Source: Demetria terragena DSM 11295 (GTDB taxonomy: Bacteria; Actinomycetota; Actinomycetes; Actinomycetales; Dermatophilaceae). Taken from it: a stretch of 64,000 nucleotides of DNA. Position 1 is the stretch's first letter. Each line of letters opens with the position of its first letter. The notes under the pieces are model-generated. The model was not told the origin of the DNA. It worked only from the letters and a program-made list of their open reading frames with translations, and did no database searches. Shown here piece by piece: positions 36,639 to 45,495 of this stretch. The position numbers were made by a program, and so were the translations under genes. The stretch spans positions 1,550,001-1,614,000 of the forward strand of contig NZ_AQXW01000004.1 in the NCBI RefSeq assembly GCF_000376825.1, written 5' to 3'.

Positions 36639-37346
36639 TCAGCTCATGAGGTTGCCGATGAGGCCGCCGCCGGACCCGCCCTGCTGGCTCGTGGTGTTCA
36701 TCCATTCGTCCGGCTGGACTACGACAAAGCCCGGGCCGTGGAAGGCGTACTGCATCGCCTCGCCGCTGCCGCCGCGCAGCATCGATTTCATGTTCATCGA
36801 GTTGACCATCTTGGGCACCAGGTTTGCCGACCAACCGACGGCGGCCTGGATATCGACGTACGTCGGCTGCTGCGAGCAATCGAGCACCACCGGGTGACCC
36901 TTGGCCTGCAGCGCGACGGTTCCCTGTCCCTGAAGCTCCAAATTGAACAACCCACCGGTCATCATTCCGGCGCCTTGCACCCGCTTGATGTCCCAACTAA
37001 CCCCCGAGTCGAAGGCGAGGAGGTTGCGCGCATTGACCGACAGCGCATCGCCGGTGAGGTCGATCAGGAAGACGTAGCCAGCCTCCTGAGCGAAGAACAC
37101 CTCGCCCTGACCGGCGACCCGCATCAGCGGGACGTCCTCGCTGGTCATCACCTTCTTGAGGAGTTTGCCCATAGAGCCGGCGCCCTCATGGTTGAAGGTG
37201 ATCTGTCCCTGAAAGGCGACCATCGACCCCTTGACCGCGAGCACATCCGGGCCCAAGGCGACTCGCAGCATCTGAGAGTTCTGCAAGCTGAAACGGTTCT
37301 GGCTCTGGACCTCGAGATTGCTCTGGTCGAAAAGATTGCTCTGCAT
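36639..37346 (-). CDS. AIM24 family protein
   Basis: 235 residues, all beta, with the AIM24 repeat pattern: LRVALGPDVLAVKGSMVAFQGQITFNHEG, EVFFAQEAGYVFLIDL, GLFNLELQGQGTVALQ and a final EAMQYAFHGPGFVVVQP. The family is a trimeric beta-helix-like fold named after a yeast mitochondrial protein; its bacterial role is unknown. The ATG at 37346 (MQSNLFDQSNLEVQ) is the natural start; the open frame upstream only mirrors the STAS gene region. It directly follows the BldG-like gene, in the place where an anti-sigma factor gene stands in Streptomyces. Confidence 0.85.
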   Translation of the reverse strand: MQSNLFDQSNLEVQSQNRFSLQNSQMLRVALGPDVLAVKGSMVAFQGQITFNHEGAGSMGKLLKKVMTSEDVPLMRVAGQGEVFFAQEAGYVFLIDLTGDALSVNARNLLAFDSGVSWDIKRVQGAGMMTGGLFNLELQGQGTVALQAKGHPVVLDCSQQPTYVDIQAAVGWSANLVPKMVNSMNMKSMLRGGSGEAMQYAFHGPGFVVVQPDEWMNTTSQQGGSGGGLIGNLMS

Positions 37347-37368
37347 GGGGCAACCATGCCACGGCAGG

Positions 37369-37710
37369 TCACAAACCGTGCGCGGTTGCTTCCTTGGCCG
37401 TCGGGAAAATTTTGAAGACCGTGTCGAGTCCGGTGATCTTGAAGTTTCGAAGCAAACGCTCACTCGTCAGGACCAAGCGCAAGTCACCACCCGCCTGACG
37501 GGCCACCTTGAGTCGTCCAACCAACACGCCCAAGCCGGTGGAGTCCAGGAAGGGCACTGCGGTGAGGTCGACGACAAGTCGCGGGCCGCCATCGTCGATC
37601 GCTTGGTTGAGTAGCTGACGCAAGGTCGGCGCGGTCACGATGTCGACCTCGCCGCTCACGGCCACCACAGTGAAATCGCCCACAGCGCTGGTCTGCACGG
37701 TGAGTTCCAA
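37369..37710 (-). CDS. STAS-domain anti-anti-sigma factor, BldG-like
   Basis: 113 residues, a single STAS domain. The phosphorylated serine is Ser57 in FLDSTGLGVLVGRL; VSGEVDIVTAPTLRQLL and ITGLDTVFKIF flank it as in BldG and RsbV. Unphosphorylated STAS proteins sequester anti-sigma kinases and release sigma factors. The start is TTG at 37710, supported by a perfect GGAGG (37721-37717) 6 bp upstream; the longer frame lacks any signal. It is divergent from the helicase gene, as bldG is in S. coelicolor, but no anti-sigma kinase gene is adjacent. Confidence 0.88.
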   Translation of the reverse strand: MELTVQTSAVGDFTVVAVSGEVDIVTAPTLRQLLNQAIDDGGPRLVVDLTAVPFLDSTGLGVLVGRLKVARQAGGDLRLVLTSERLLRNFKITGLDTVFKIFPTAKEATAHGL

Positions 37711-37797
37711 CTTAGGCCTCCAGGTCACGGGTCTTGATGCTGGGGAAACCCTAGCGATCCCCGCGCGGTCGGTTCGAGCGCCTACCGTGTCAGCACC

Positions 37798-40128
37798 ATG
37801 ACTCCAGCGTCGTCGTCCGCCCCGCACCGCCTGGTGGCGTCCCTTGATGGAGCGGCCACCGGCCGCGTAGTGCACGTCGCCGATTTCCCTGAGCGCCCCG
37901 CGAGCACGGCCGATTGGCCGGACTGGCTCGCGCCGCCCGTCGAAGCCGCCGTGCGCGGAATCGGCATTGAGCGCCCGTGGTCTCACCAGCGCCAGGCCGC
38001 GGATCTGGCACATCGCGGAACAGATGTCGTGATCGCCACCGGCACGGCGAGCGGCAAGAGCCTCGGCTACCTGCTGCCGGTGCTCTCCGACATCGCCGCC
38101 TCGAAAGATCGATTAGGACGCAACTCAACTGCGCTCTACCTGTCCCCCACCAAGGCACTCGCCGCCGATCAACTGGCCGCCATCAACTCGTTGGCCGTCC
38201 CGTCGGTACGCGCCGCGACCTACGACGGGGATACCGCATCCGACGAACGTCGCTGGATCCGTGAGCACGCCGATATCGTCCTCACCAATCCCGACCTGCT
38301 CCATCACACCTTGCTGCCCCAGCACGAACGGTGGGCGCCATTCCTTCGCGCGTTGAGATACATCGTCATCGACGAGTGCCATACCTACCGCGGCGTGTTC
38401 GGCGCTCACGTTGGATCGGTCTTGCGTCGCCTCCGGCGGGTCGCTGCCCGATACCGGACCGAGCCAACCTTCGTCCTTGCGTCTGCGACGGTGGCCGAGC
38501 CGGCCGCGCACGCGAGCACGTTGACGGGGGTCCCGGTCACCGCAATAACGGATGACGGATCTCCCAGAGCCCCCATGACTTTCGCCGTTTGGGAGCCGGG
38601 ATCCACCCACGATGACGGGGTTGACGAGACCGAAAGTGCACCCCCTGACGCGCGCCGTGGCGCGGTCGCCGAGTGCGCTGACCTGATGGCCAGATTGGTG
38701 GGCGACGGAGTCCAGACCCTCACCTTTGCGCGCTCACGGGTCGGGGTCGAGGTCGTGGCCGACATGGTGCGGGCCAGGCTCCGTCGCGAGGCACCGCACC
38801 TGGTCGATCACGTCGCCGCCTACCGCGGTGGTTATCTCCCCGAGGAGCGCCGTGATCTCGAACGACGCTTGCGGTCGGGCGCCTTGCGCGGGCTTGCAGC
38901 CACCAATGCGCTTGAACTCGGCATCGATGTCGCCGGGCTGGACGCCGTACTCCTCGCGGGCTGGCCCGGGACCACGGCCTCACTATGGCAACAAGCGGGT
39001 CGCGCCGGACGACGCGGCCATCCTGCGCTGGTCGTCTTCGTCGCGGACAATGATCCGCTCGATACCTACCTCGTGCAGCACCCCGACGTGCTGCTCGGCC
39101 GGCCGACCGAAGCCCCGATTCTCGACGTGCGCAATCCATACGTTCTCGCACCCCATCTCGCCGCAGCCGCAGCCGAGTTGCCGCTCACCGAGGCGGACGA
39201 ACGGTGGTTCGGCGAGAGCCTTCCGGCGCTCGCCGAGACACTCGTCGCCCGTGGAATCTTGCGGCGTCGGCCGCGCGGGTGGTTCTGGGCTCGCGCCGAC
39301 CGACCCGCCGATCATCTATCCCTTCGAGGGAGCGGCGCTGCTGCCATCAGCATCGTCGAGAACCGCACCGCTCGAGTGCTCGGCACCGTGGACCGCGGGC
39401 GCTCGCATTCCGCCGCTCACACCGGCGCGGTCTATGTTCATCAGGGGCGTCCGTACGTCGTCTCCGAGCTCGACCTCGACGGCGATGCCGCGCACGTGAC
39501 CGAGGGCGATCCCGGATGGTCGACCGTGGCCCAGTCGGTATCGGCCTTCGACATCGTGCAGACCGAGCGAGAAGACACCTGGGGCCAAGTCCATTGGAGC
39601 CACGGAGTGATCGATGTTCGTGAGCAGGTGACCTCCTTTCTGCGGAGGCTCCCCTCGGGTGAAGTTCTGGGCCAGCACGCCCTTGACCTTCCGGAGCAGT
39701 CCCTGCGTACGCGTGGAGTGTGGTGGACGGTCCCGCCCGCGCTGCTCGATGATCGGGTCGACCCAGCCAACCAGCCAGGGGCGCTGCACGCCGCGGAGCA
39801 CGCAGCGATCGGACTGCTCCCCCTGGTGGCCCAATCCGACCGCTGGGACATCGGCGGGGTGTCGACCGTCCTGCACCCAGACACCGGCCTCCCGACTGTG
39901 TTGGTCTACGACGGCTACCCCGGTGGTGCCGGATTCGCCGAACGCGCCTTCGCCCATGCGCAGACCTGGGTCCGGGCCACCCGCGACGCGATTCGCGGAT
40001 GTGCGTGCGCGACGGGCTGCCCGTCGTGCGTGCAGTCACCTAAGTGCGGCAACGGGAATCAGCCACTCGACAAGGCTGGCGCTGTCCAGGTCCTCACGCT
40101 TCTCCTGGAGTCCGCGCCGCCCAACTAA
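37798..40128 (+). CDS. DEAD/DEAH helicase with C-terminal Zn-binding DUF1998 domain (MrfA/YprA-like)
   Basis: 776 residues. Superfamily 2 helicase: Q/pre-A region, Walker A ATGTASGKS (80-88), YLSPTKALAADQ (Ia), DECH (191-194) with HTYRGVFG, and LASATV (III). The second RecA domain carries ATNALELGIDVAGLDAVL and QQAGRAGRRG (motif VI). The C-terminal DUF1998 module has four cysteines in CACATGCPSCVQSPKC (about 740-755). In B. subtilis MrfA repairs mitomycin C damage with a nuclease; this homologue would do similar repair. It is divergent from the bldG-like gene and converges on the Tad pilin genes, its stop overlapping the adjacent TadE-like gene by 4 bp. Confidence 0.92.
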   Translation: MTPASSSAPHRLVASLDGAATGRVVHVADFPERPASTADWPDWLAPPVEAAVRGIGIERPWSHQRQAADLAHRGTDVVIATGTASGKSLGYLLPVLSDIAASKDRLGRNSTALYLSPTKALAADQLAAINSLAVPSVRAATYDGDTASDERRWIREHADIVLTNPDLLHHTLLPQHERWAPFLRALRYIVIDECHTYRGVFGAHVGSVLRRLRRVAARYRTEPTFVLASATVAEPAAHASTLTGVPVTAITDDGSPRAPMTFAVWEPGSTHDDGVDETESAPPDARRGAVAECADLMARLVGDGVQTLTFARSRVGVEVVADMVRARLRREAPHLVDHVAAYRGGYLPEERRDLERRLRSGALRGLAATNALELGIDVAGLDAVLLAGWPGTTASLWQQAGRAGRRGHPALVVFVADNDPLDTYLVQHPDVLLGRPTEAPILDVRNPYVLAPHLAAAAAELPLTEADERWFGESLPALAETLVARGILRRRPRGWFWARADRPADHLSLRGSGAAAISIVENRTARVLGTVDRGRSHSAAHTGAVYVHQGRPYVVSELDLDGDAAHVTEGDPGWSTVAQSVSAFDIVQTEREDTWGQVHWSHGVIDVREQVTSFLRRLPSGEVLGQHALDLPEQSLRTRGVWWTVPPALLDDRVDPANQPGALHAAEHAAIGLLPLVAQSDRWDIGGVSTVLHPDTGLPTVLVYDGYPGGAGFAERAFAHAQTWVRATRDAIRGCACATGCPSCVQSPKCGNGNQPLDKAGAVQVLTLLLESAPPN

Positions 40129-40478
40129 CCACGATCTCGCGCCGGCCCAGCACGACTACGCGCCTGCGCATCGCCCAGGCCCGGCCACGAAGGGGCCACT
40201 GCCACCACGAGTTCGACCTCCTCTCCCGAAATCTCACACCGGCGCACCTGGGCGCTGTTGAGCTGGGCGACCTGCGCGGCCACCGAGCACGGGTGCTCGC
40301 TGGTAGCGGCGACCAATGCCTGCGCGCCGGCCAAAGCACCCAAGTCGGCGGCAGTACGTGCCTGCGAACTCGCGCGCGACGCGCTGACCAGGGTCAGAGC
40401 GCCCAGGAGAAGCGCGGCCACCGCACCGATCGCCGCCACGACATAGACGGTCGCTGAGCCCCGGTCAGGTCGGCGCAT
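40125..40478 (-). CDS. TadE-like / Rv3654c-type pilus-associated protein
   Basis: 117 residues. A short basic N-terminus (MRRPDRGSATV) and one hydrophobic helix (about 10-32) are followed by a small extracytoplasmic region with two Cys (HPCSVA, RRCEIS). This is the layout of Rv3654c-type proteins in actinobacterial Tad loci. The ATG at 40478 overlaps the TadE gene by 14 bp. The C-terminal tail is Ala/Arg-rich. Confidence 0.75.
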   Translation of the reverse strand: MRRPDRGSATVYVVAAIGAVAALLLGALTLVSASRASSQARTAADLGALAGAQALVAATSEHPCSVAAQVAQLNSAQVRRCEISGEEVELVVAVAPSWPGLGDAQARSRAGPARDRG

Positions 40479-40836
40479 CGGCCTGCTCTCGCACAGCGAC
40501 GGCACGACCCACCAGGTCAGTCGAGATCATTGCCGCAAATGGCCCGCGCACCGTAGCGCTTACGACGACCCGCACCTGGTCACCGCCGCTCACGTTCACG
40601 GTGGCCCCCGAAGGCGCCGATTCACGAGCGAGGGAGCGCACAGCCGCCGGGTCATCCCCTCGGGCCGCAGCGCGGGCTGCTACCCGCGCCGCGTCAGTCA
40701 CCCTGATGAGGTCGACTCCCGCAACGACGGCGGTCAGCGCCACCCCAAGGACGAGCATCAATGCCGCGAGCGCAGCCGCCAGCTCAGCCGTCACCATTCC
40801 GGCGTCCCGCCGTGCTCGCAGCCGCGCCCGGACCAT
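40465..40836 (-). CDS. TadE-family pilus assembly protein
   Basis: 123 residues. Basic start (MVRARLRARRDAGMVTAELA) with the conserved Glu of TadE/pilin signals just before the hydrophobic helix (about 18-42). The rest is a small exposed domain with ASRV-like AARVAARAAARG and a VRVVVSATV strand. TadE proteins are pseudopilins that assist Flp pilus assembly. It overlaps DUF4244 by one base. Confidence 0.85.
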   Translation of the reverse strand: MVRARLRARRDAGMVTAELAAALAALMLVLGVALTAVVAGVDLIRVTDAARVAARAAARGDDPAAVRSLARESAPSGATVNVSGGDQVRVVVSATVRGPFAAMISTDLVGRAVAVREQADAPT

Positions 40837-41030
40837 CAGCCGGCGACGCTCAGCGCCGAGGTGATGATGCCGCTCAGGGCAGACTTCACCGCACCGCTCT
40901 TGATGACGGCAATGAGCAATCCAGCGAACGCGACGGCGGCCAGAGTGCCGACGGCGTATTCAGCCGTCGTCATGCCTGCATCGCCTAGTGCGCGCAGACG
41001 TTGCCACCGTCCAGCCAACCTGGTTGTCAT
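40836..41030 (-). CDS. DUF4244 Flp-pilin-like protein
   Basis: 64 residues. GDAGMTTAEYAVGTLAAVAFAG shows the prepilin-like pattern: Gly, then a Glu five residues into the hydrophobic segment, and a Tyr, as in Flp pilins. It is the probable major pilin of the Tad system. An AGGAGG site lies 4 bp upstream of the ATG at 41030. It stands first of the three-gene minus-strand group that the thiolase pair separates from tadC/B/A. Confidence 0.88.
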   Translation of the reverse strand: MTTRLAGRWQRLRALGDAGMTTAEYAVGTLAAVAFAGLLIAVIKSGAVKSALSGIITSALSVAG

Positions 41031-41205
41031 GGGGACCTCCTCCTATGGTGGTGCCTGATGCACCGCTCCCCCTCAGCCTCGGCCCGTTCGTGCTTGTCAT
41101 CTAGGGCGCCGCAGTTCCTTGTGGATGGCCGCCTTGCGCCCGAAGGCACCTGTGGATGATGCGGCTCGCGCGCCAGGACCGGAATGATCGATGGATGGAG
41201 AACCC

Positions 41206-42387
41206 ATGACGCACGCCTACGTATACGCCGCGGCCAGGACACCGTTCGGCAGGTTCAATGGTGCTCTTGCCGACTCTCGCCCCGACGATCTTGCCGCGAC
41301 CGCGCTACGAGGCGCCCTGGGAAAGGTTCCCCACCTCGATCCACGCGAGGTGGGCGATGTGGTGTGGGGCCTGGCGAATGGTGCAGGCGAAGACAACCGG
41401 AATGTCGGACGTATGGCCGTGCTCCTCGCGGGTTTACCGACGTCGGTCCCGGCTACCACCGTCAATCGCCTGTGCGGGTCGAGCCTCGATGCGGCCATGA
41501 TGGCTTCCCGCGCGATCGAGACGGGAGATGCCGACGTCGTCGTGGCAGGTGGCGTCGAATCTATGACCAGGGCGCCCTGGGTGTTGCCGAAGCCTTCTCG
41601 AGCCTTTCCCGCCGGGAACACCACAGCGGTATCCACCACGCTGGGATGGCGGTTCGTCAACTCGAAAATGCCTGCGGAATGGACACTTTCGCTGGGTGAG
41701 TGCAATGAGCAACTTCAGGAGAAGTTCGCTATTTCCCGCGAGCGCCAGGACGAGTTCGCCGCGCGCTCGCACGCTCTGGCCCATGCTGCGTGGGAGGACG
41801 GCTTCTACGACGACCTGGTGGTGTCGGTCGATGGTGTCGACCTGGCACGTGATGAAGGAATCCGCCCCGGCTCGACGGTGGAGAAGCTCGCCGGTCTCGC
41901 GCCCGCGTTTCGCACTGACGGCACCATCACCGCCGGTAACGCCTCCCCACTCAATGACGGCGCCTCGGCGCTCGTCCTCGGGTCGGAGGACGCGGCAGCG
42001 CGCATCGGTACCGCCCCCGTGGCCCGGATCGCAGGCCGTGCCGCCGCCGCGTTGGATCCCCAGATGTTCGGCTACGCACCGGTCGAGGCAGCCAACGCTG
42101 CACTGCGGCGGGCCGGGATCTCGTGGTCGGATGTCGGCGCCGTCGAACTCAACGAAGCCTTCGCCGTGCAGTCCCTGGCGTGCGTCGACGCCTGGGACAT
42201 CGACCCGGATCTGGTGAACACCAGGGGCGGCGCCATCGCCATCGGGCATCCGCTGGGTGCATCCGGCGGCCGCATCCTCGGCACCCTTGCCCACGTCTTG
42301 CGAGAGCGAAAGCAGCGGTGGGGCGTTGCCGCGATCTGTATTGGTGTCGGCCAAGGACTGGCCGTCGTACTGGAGTCGACCGTATGA
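41206..42387 (+). CDS. Thiolase (acetyl-CoA acyltransferase, PcaF-like)
   Basis: 393 residues. Full thiolase with the acyl-accepting Cys90 in NRLCGSSLDAAM, the substrate His in GAIAIGHPLGASGGR and the second Cys in CIGVGQGLAVV. The NRLCGSS motif and the general wording favour the 3-oxoadipyl-CoA or acetyl-CoA acyltransferase group over biosynthetic thiolases. GGAG lies 5 bp before the ATG at 41206. It overlaps the CoA-transferase gene by 4 bp (ATGA), so the two are cotranscribed. They sit inside, and opposite to, the Tad pilus operon. Confidence 0.9.
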   Translation: MTHAYVYAAARTPFGRFNGALADSRPDDLAATALRGALGKVPHLDPREVGDVVWGLANGAGEDNRNVGRMAVLLAGLPTSVPATTVNRLCGSSLDAAMMASRAIETGDADVVVAGGVESMTRAPWVLPKPSRAFPAGNTTAVSTTLGWRFVNSKMPAEWTLSLGECNEQLQEKFAISRERQDEFAARSHALAHAAWEDGFYDDLVVSVDGVDLARDEGIRPGSTVEKLAGLAPAFRTDGTITAGNASPLNDGASALVLGSEDAAARIGTAPVARIAGRAAAALDPQMFGYAPVEAANAALRRAGISWSDVGAVELNEAFAVQSLACVDAWDIDPDLVNTRGGAIAIGHPLGASGGRILGTLAHVLRERKQRWGVAAICIGVGQGLAVVLESTV

Positions 42388-43055
42388 CCGCTGAAACCCG
42401 GACGGTCGAGCACCTGGACCACGAACCGCTGACCCGGGACGAGGTCGCAGCGAAGATCGCACGGGACATCCCCGCAGGGTCATACGTCAATCTGGGAATT
42501 GGCCAACCGACTTTGGTGTCCAACTATCTCGACGTGGACAGCGACGTCGTTCTGCATACCGAGAACGGCATGTTGGGGATGGGCCCGGTCGCCACCGGCG
42601 AGGACATTGACCCTGACCTGACCAATGCTGGGAAGATTCCCGTCACCGAACTGCCTGGCGCTTCGTACTTCCACCACGCCGACTCATTCGCGATGATGCG
42701 CGGTGGACATCTCGACGTGTGTGTCCTCGGCGCATTTCAGGTCGGCATTCAGGGCGACCTTGCCAATTGGCATACCGGCAGCCCGGACGCTATTCCCGCC
42801 GTCGGCGGCGCGATGGATTTGGCGATTGGCGCCAAGGACGTCTTCGTCATGATGACGTTGTTCGACAAGGACGGCCGCGCCAAGCTCGTCTCCGAATGCA
42901 CCTATCCGTTGACCGGAGTGGCGTGCGTCAGCCGGGTCTATTCCGACCTCGCCATCTTCGAGCTCGGACCAGCGGGTGTCACCGTGGCGGAGACTTGGAG
43001 CATCAGCGTCGACGAGCTCAGCGCTCGCCTGCACCTTCCGCTGCTACGCGCCTGA
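42384..43055 (+). CDS. 3-oxoacid/3-oxoadipate CoA-transferase, subunit B
   Basis: 223 residues, the usual length of the B subunit. GIGQPTLVSNYL is followed by the catalytic glutamate Glu60 in HTENGMLGMGP, then GASYFHHADSFAMMRGGHLDV and GAMDLAIGAKDVFVMM. CoA-transferases need an A subunit (ScoA/PcaI) to work, and none is encoded next to it. With the upstream thiolase it would catalyse the last two steps of the beta-ketoadipate or acetoacetate pathway. Its 3' end overlaps the convergent tadC by 12 bp. Confidence 0.9.
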   Translation: MTAETRTVEHLDHEPLTRDEVAAKIARDIPAGSYVNLGIGQPTLVSNYLDVDSDVVLHTENGMLGMGPVATGEDIDPDLTNAGKIPVTELPGASYFHHADSFAMMRGGHLDVCVLGAFQVGIQGDLANWHTGSPDAIPAVGGAMDLAIGAKDVFVMMTLFDKDGRAKLVSECTYPLTGVACVSRVYSDLAIFELGPAGVTVAETWSISVDELSARLHLPLLRA

Positions 43056-43619
43056 CCGCAGGAGACTCGCAGCCATCGCGACCACGACCGGCACCACCGT
43101 CAGCAGCACGAAGGCGGGCAAAAAGCACAGGCCCAGCGGGAGCACGAGGCGGACGGCCACCTTGGCGCCCGCGATCTCCACGCGGTGGTGCTCCGCCTCA
43201 CGGACTCGACGCGCAGCGTCGCGAAGGTAGTCGGCAGGTGGCACGCCAGCGCGTTCGGCAAGAGCCAACGCTGTTGTCGCGGCGCCCCAGGCGTCTGGAA
43301 CTCCATCCCACGCGATACGTGGATCGACGCCCCACTGCAGCGCAGCGGCCACTTGCCGTAGGTGCGCGGCGATGGTTGGTCCGCACTCTTCGGCAACACG
43401 CTCGAGGCAGGCGGTCACCGCCACCCCGCTCTCGAGGCCGAGCGCGATCAGATCCATGGCATCGGCAACATCGAGGGTGGTGGCTGAGTCAGCGCTGCGC
43501 GCTTCGGTGGCGAATGCCGCGGAATGCTGAGCCCGGACCGCCGCTTTGGTCGGCCACCACCACACCCCGAGCATCGCGAACAGGCCAGCCAGGAGCACCC
43601 CACCCACACTGGCGCTCAT
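43044..43619 (-). CDS. tadC: Tad type II secretion F-family protein (TadC-like)
   Basis: 191 residues. An N-terminal helix, the central cytoplasmic F-domain (LIALGLESGVAVTACLERVAEECG; ALALAERAGVPPADYLRDAARRVREAEHH) and two C-terminal helices. TadB and TadC form the inner-membrane platform of the Flp pilus. It overlaps tadB by 4 bp and converges with the CoA-transferase gene. Confidence 0.88.
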   Translation of the reverse strand: MSASVGGVLLAGLFAMLGVWWWPTKAAVRAQHSAAFATEARSADSATTLDVADAMDLIALGLESGVAVTACLERVAEECGPTIAAHLRQVAAALQWGVDPRIAWDGVPDAWGAATTALALAERAGVPPADYLRDAARRVREAEHHRVEIAGAKVAVRLVLPLGLCFLPAFVLLTVVPVVVAMAASLLRSGA

Positions 43620-44356
43620 GTCACCCTCGGGGTACGCAGCGCGCGGTCGACCATCTTCGTCGTCAGCATGCGGCCTAGCGCCAGCAAGACCAGGCCTGGG
43701 ACCACCGCAAGGAGCAGCACTGCCGGTGGGTAGGCCGCGGCCACGTCGACCCCCAGCACCGGCATCAGCGCTAAATCGAGGACCGGGAGCAGAGTGAGCA
43801 CCTGAACGGTGGCTCGCGGCCCTGCATTTTGTGCGGCAAACGCCCGGTCAAGCCGGGCCGTGGTCTCCCGTGCCGCGACCGTCGACCGCACGGCGTCGGT
43901 CAGCGGTGACCCGAGTTGTTCGCTGACTGACCACGCCCGGCCGACCTGAATCGCGACCGGGAGATGAAGGTCCTCACCGAGTTTCACCCAGAGCGCGCCC
44001 ACGGATCGCCCCTCCCGCGCCGCATGGGCCAGGCGCTCCAACCACGTCCCGAGCTCGGGAACATCGCGCAGCCTGGGTTCCAGCGCTCGGTGGGATCCAG
44101 CCATCGCATCGGGTGGCGGAAGCCCTGCTTCGAGCCCGGCGGCAATACCACCCAACAACTCCAGCAGGATGGGCTCGCTCTCACGGACCCCGCGACGGCG
44201 ACGCCGCAGCCAACGCACCGGACCACCGGCAACCGCGCTCGCATGGGAGCCGACATCGGTCTCAACGGCCAGGCTCAACGCGAGATCGCGTCGCCCTCGC
44301 CGGAGCGGCCAACACACCACCGCAGCCGCAGCCAACACCGCGCAAAGGGTCAGCAC
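43616..44356 (-). CDS. tadB: Tad type II secretion F-family protein (TadB-like)
   Basis: 246 residues from the GTG at 44356, 7 bp inside the tadA end. One to two N-terminal helices, a basic loop (RWLRRRRRG), the F-domain (LLELLGGIAAGLEAGLPPPDAM... VGRAWSVSEQLGSPLTDAVRS) and two C-terminal helices. The longer open frame upstream of the GTG is the shadow of tadA. With TadC it forms the membrane platform for pilus extrusion. Confidence 0.87.
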   Translation of the reverse strand: MLTLCAVLAAAAVVCWPLRRGRRDLALSLAVETDVGSHASAVAGGPVRWLRRRRRGVRESEPILLELLGGIAAGLEAGLPPPDAMAGSHRALEPRLRDVPELGTWLERLAHAAREGRSVGALWVKLGEDLHLPVAIQVGRAWSVSEQLGSPLTDAVRSTVAARETTARLDRAFAAQNAGPRATVQVLTLLPVLDLALMPVLGVDVAAAYPPAVLLLAVVPGLVLLALGRMLTTKMVDRALRTPRVT

Positions 44357-45495
44357 GATCCCTCCGCCAGCAACCGGTCGAGCTCGCCCGCCGCATCGCC
44401 GGCCTCGACCACCCCTCGGGCGAACGACCAGGCTGGCACGCACTGCAGGCCGGATGGCACTCGCCGCAAGACACCGATCTGCGCAAGATGTCGATGTCCC
44501 GCAGTGCGCTTGAGGTGAAGGACGACGCGCACGGCGCTGGCCAGTTGGGTACGCGTGGCTTCGGGGCTGAGCCCCGCCAGCGCGCCGAGTGCCTCGAAGC
44601 GCGCCACAACATCGTCGATGGCGTTGGCGTGCAGGGTGCCGCAGCCACCCTCGTGACCCGTGTTGAGGGCGCTCAGAAGTTCGCGGACTTCGGGGCCCCG
44701 AACCTCGCCGACGACAAGCCGGTCAGGACGCATGCGCAGGGACTGCCGCACCAAGGCGGCCATCGGCACCTCGCCTCGACCTTCGATATTGGGAGCGCGG
44801 GCCTCCAACCGCACTACATGCGGATGGGACACGGCCAGTTCGCGGACGTCCTCCACGACGACCAATCGTTCGGTCGGAAGAACTGTTGAGAGCAGCGCGG
44901 CGAGCAAGGTGGTCTTGCCCGTTCCGGTCCCGCCGCTCACAAGAAAAGCCTGGCGCGCCTGCACGAGGTGGCGTAGCACGCTGCTCAGCGCCTCCGGAAC
45001 AAATCCATTGGCCACCAATTCAGGAAAGCCCAGCGATCGGGTCTGCGGCACGCGCAGGGAAAGGTGCGCGGCCTCCGCTACGAGCGGCGGCAACACCGCG
45101 TGCAATCGCACCCCGTCCGGGAGTAGTCCGTCGACATAGGGACAGCTGTCGTCTAGTCGCCGTCCGGCGAGACCCGCCAGCCGGACAGCGAGGCGTCGCA
45201 CCTGATCGGCATCGCCGACCTCGACGGACGTACGCCGTAGCCCATCACCCGCATCGACGAACACTCCGGCCGTGCCATTGACCAGCACGTCAGTCACTCC
45301 GGGGCGGCGCAAGAGTTCTTCGAGTGGGCCTGCGCCGAGGACGTCGTTCGAGAGTCGCGAGTGCAGCTCGGCTCCGTGATCACCCAGGAGGGCGACATCG
45401 TCGCGCGCCAAGGCTTCGACCCCGGCGGTGCTCGGCGCGCGACCGGCCCGGATCTGATCCCACATGGACGTCCCGACTCGGGAGCCTGCCGTCAC
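44350..45495 (-). CDS. tadA: Tad pilus ATPase (TadA/CpaF family)
   Basis: 381 residues. Secretion ATPase that powers pilus assembly. N-terminal domain with VTDVLVNGTAGVFVD, then Walker A SGGTGTGKTTLL (187-198), the Asp box (VVVEDVRELAV), a Walker B region ending in DRLVVGEVRGPE, and the His box LNTGHEGGCGTLHAN. It overlaps ssd by 4 bp and tadB by 7 bp, so ssd-tadA-tadB-tadC form one coupled operon. Confidence 0.93.
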   Translation of the reverse strand: MTAGSRVGTSMWDQIRAGRAPSTAGVEALARDDVALLGDHGAELHSRLSNDVLGAGPLEELLRRPGVTDVLVNGTAGVFVDAGDGLRRTSVEVGDADQVRRLAVRLAGLAGRRLDDSCPYVDGLLPDGVRLHAVLPPLVAEAAHLSLRVPQTRSLGFPELVANGFVPEALSSVLRHLVQARQAFLVSGGTGTGKTTLLAALLSTVLPTERLVVVEDVRELAVSHPHVVRLEARAPNIEGRGEVPMAALVRQSLRMRPDRLVVGEVRGPEVRELLSALNTGHEGGCGTLHANAIDDVVARFEALGALAGLSPEATRTQLASAVRVVLHLKRTAGHRHLAQIGVLRRVPSGLQCVPAWSFARGVVEAGDAAGELDRLLAEGSC

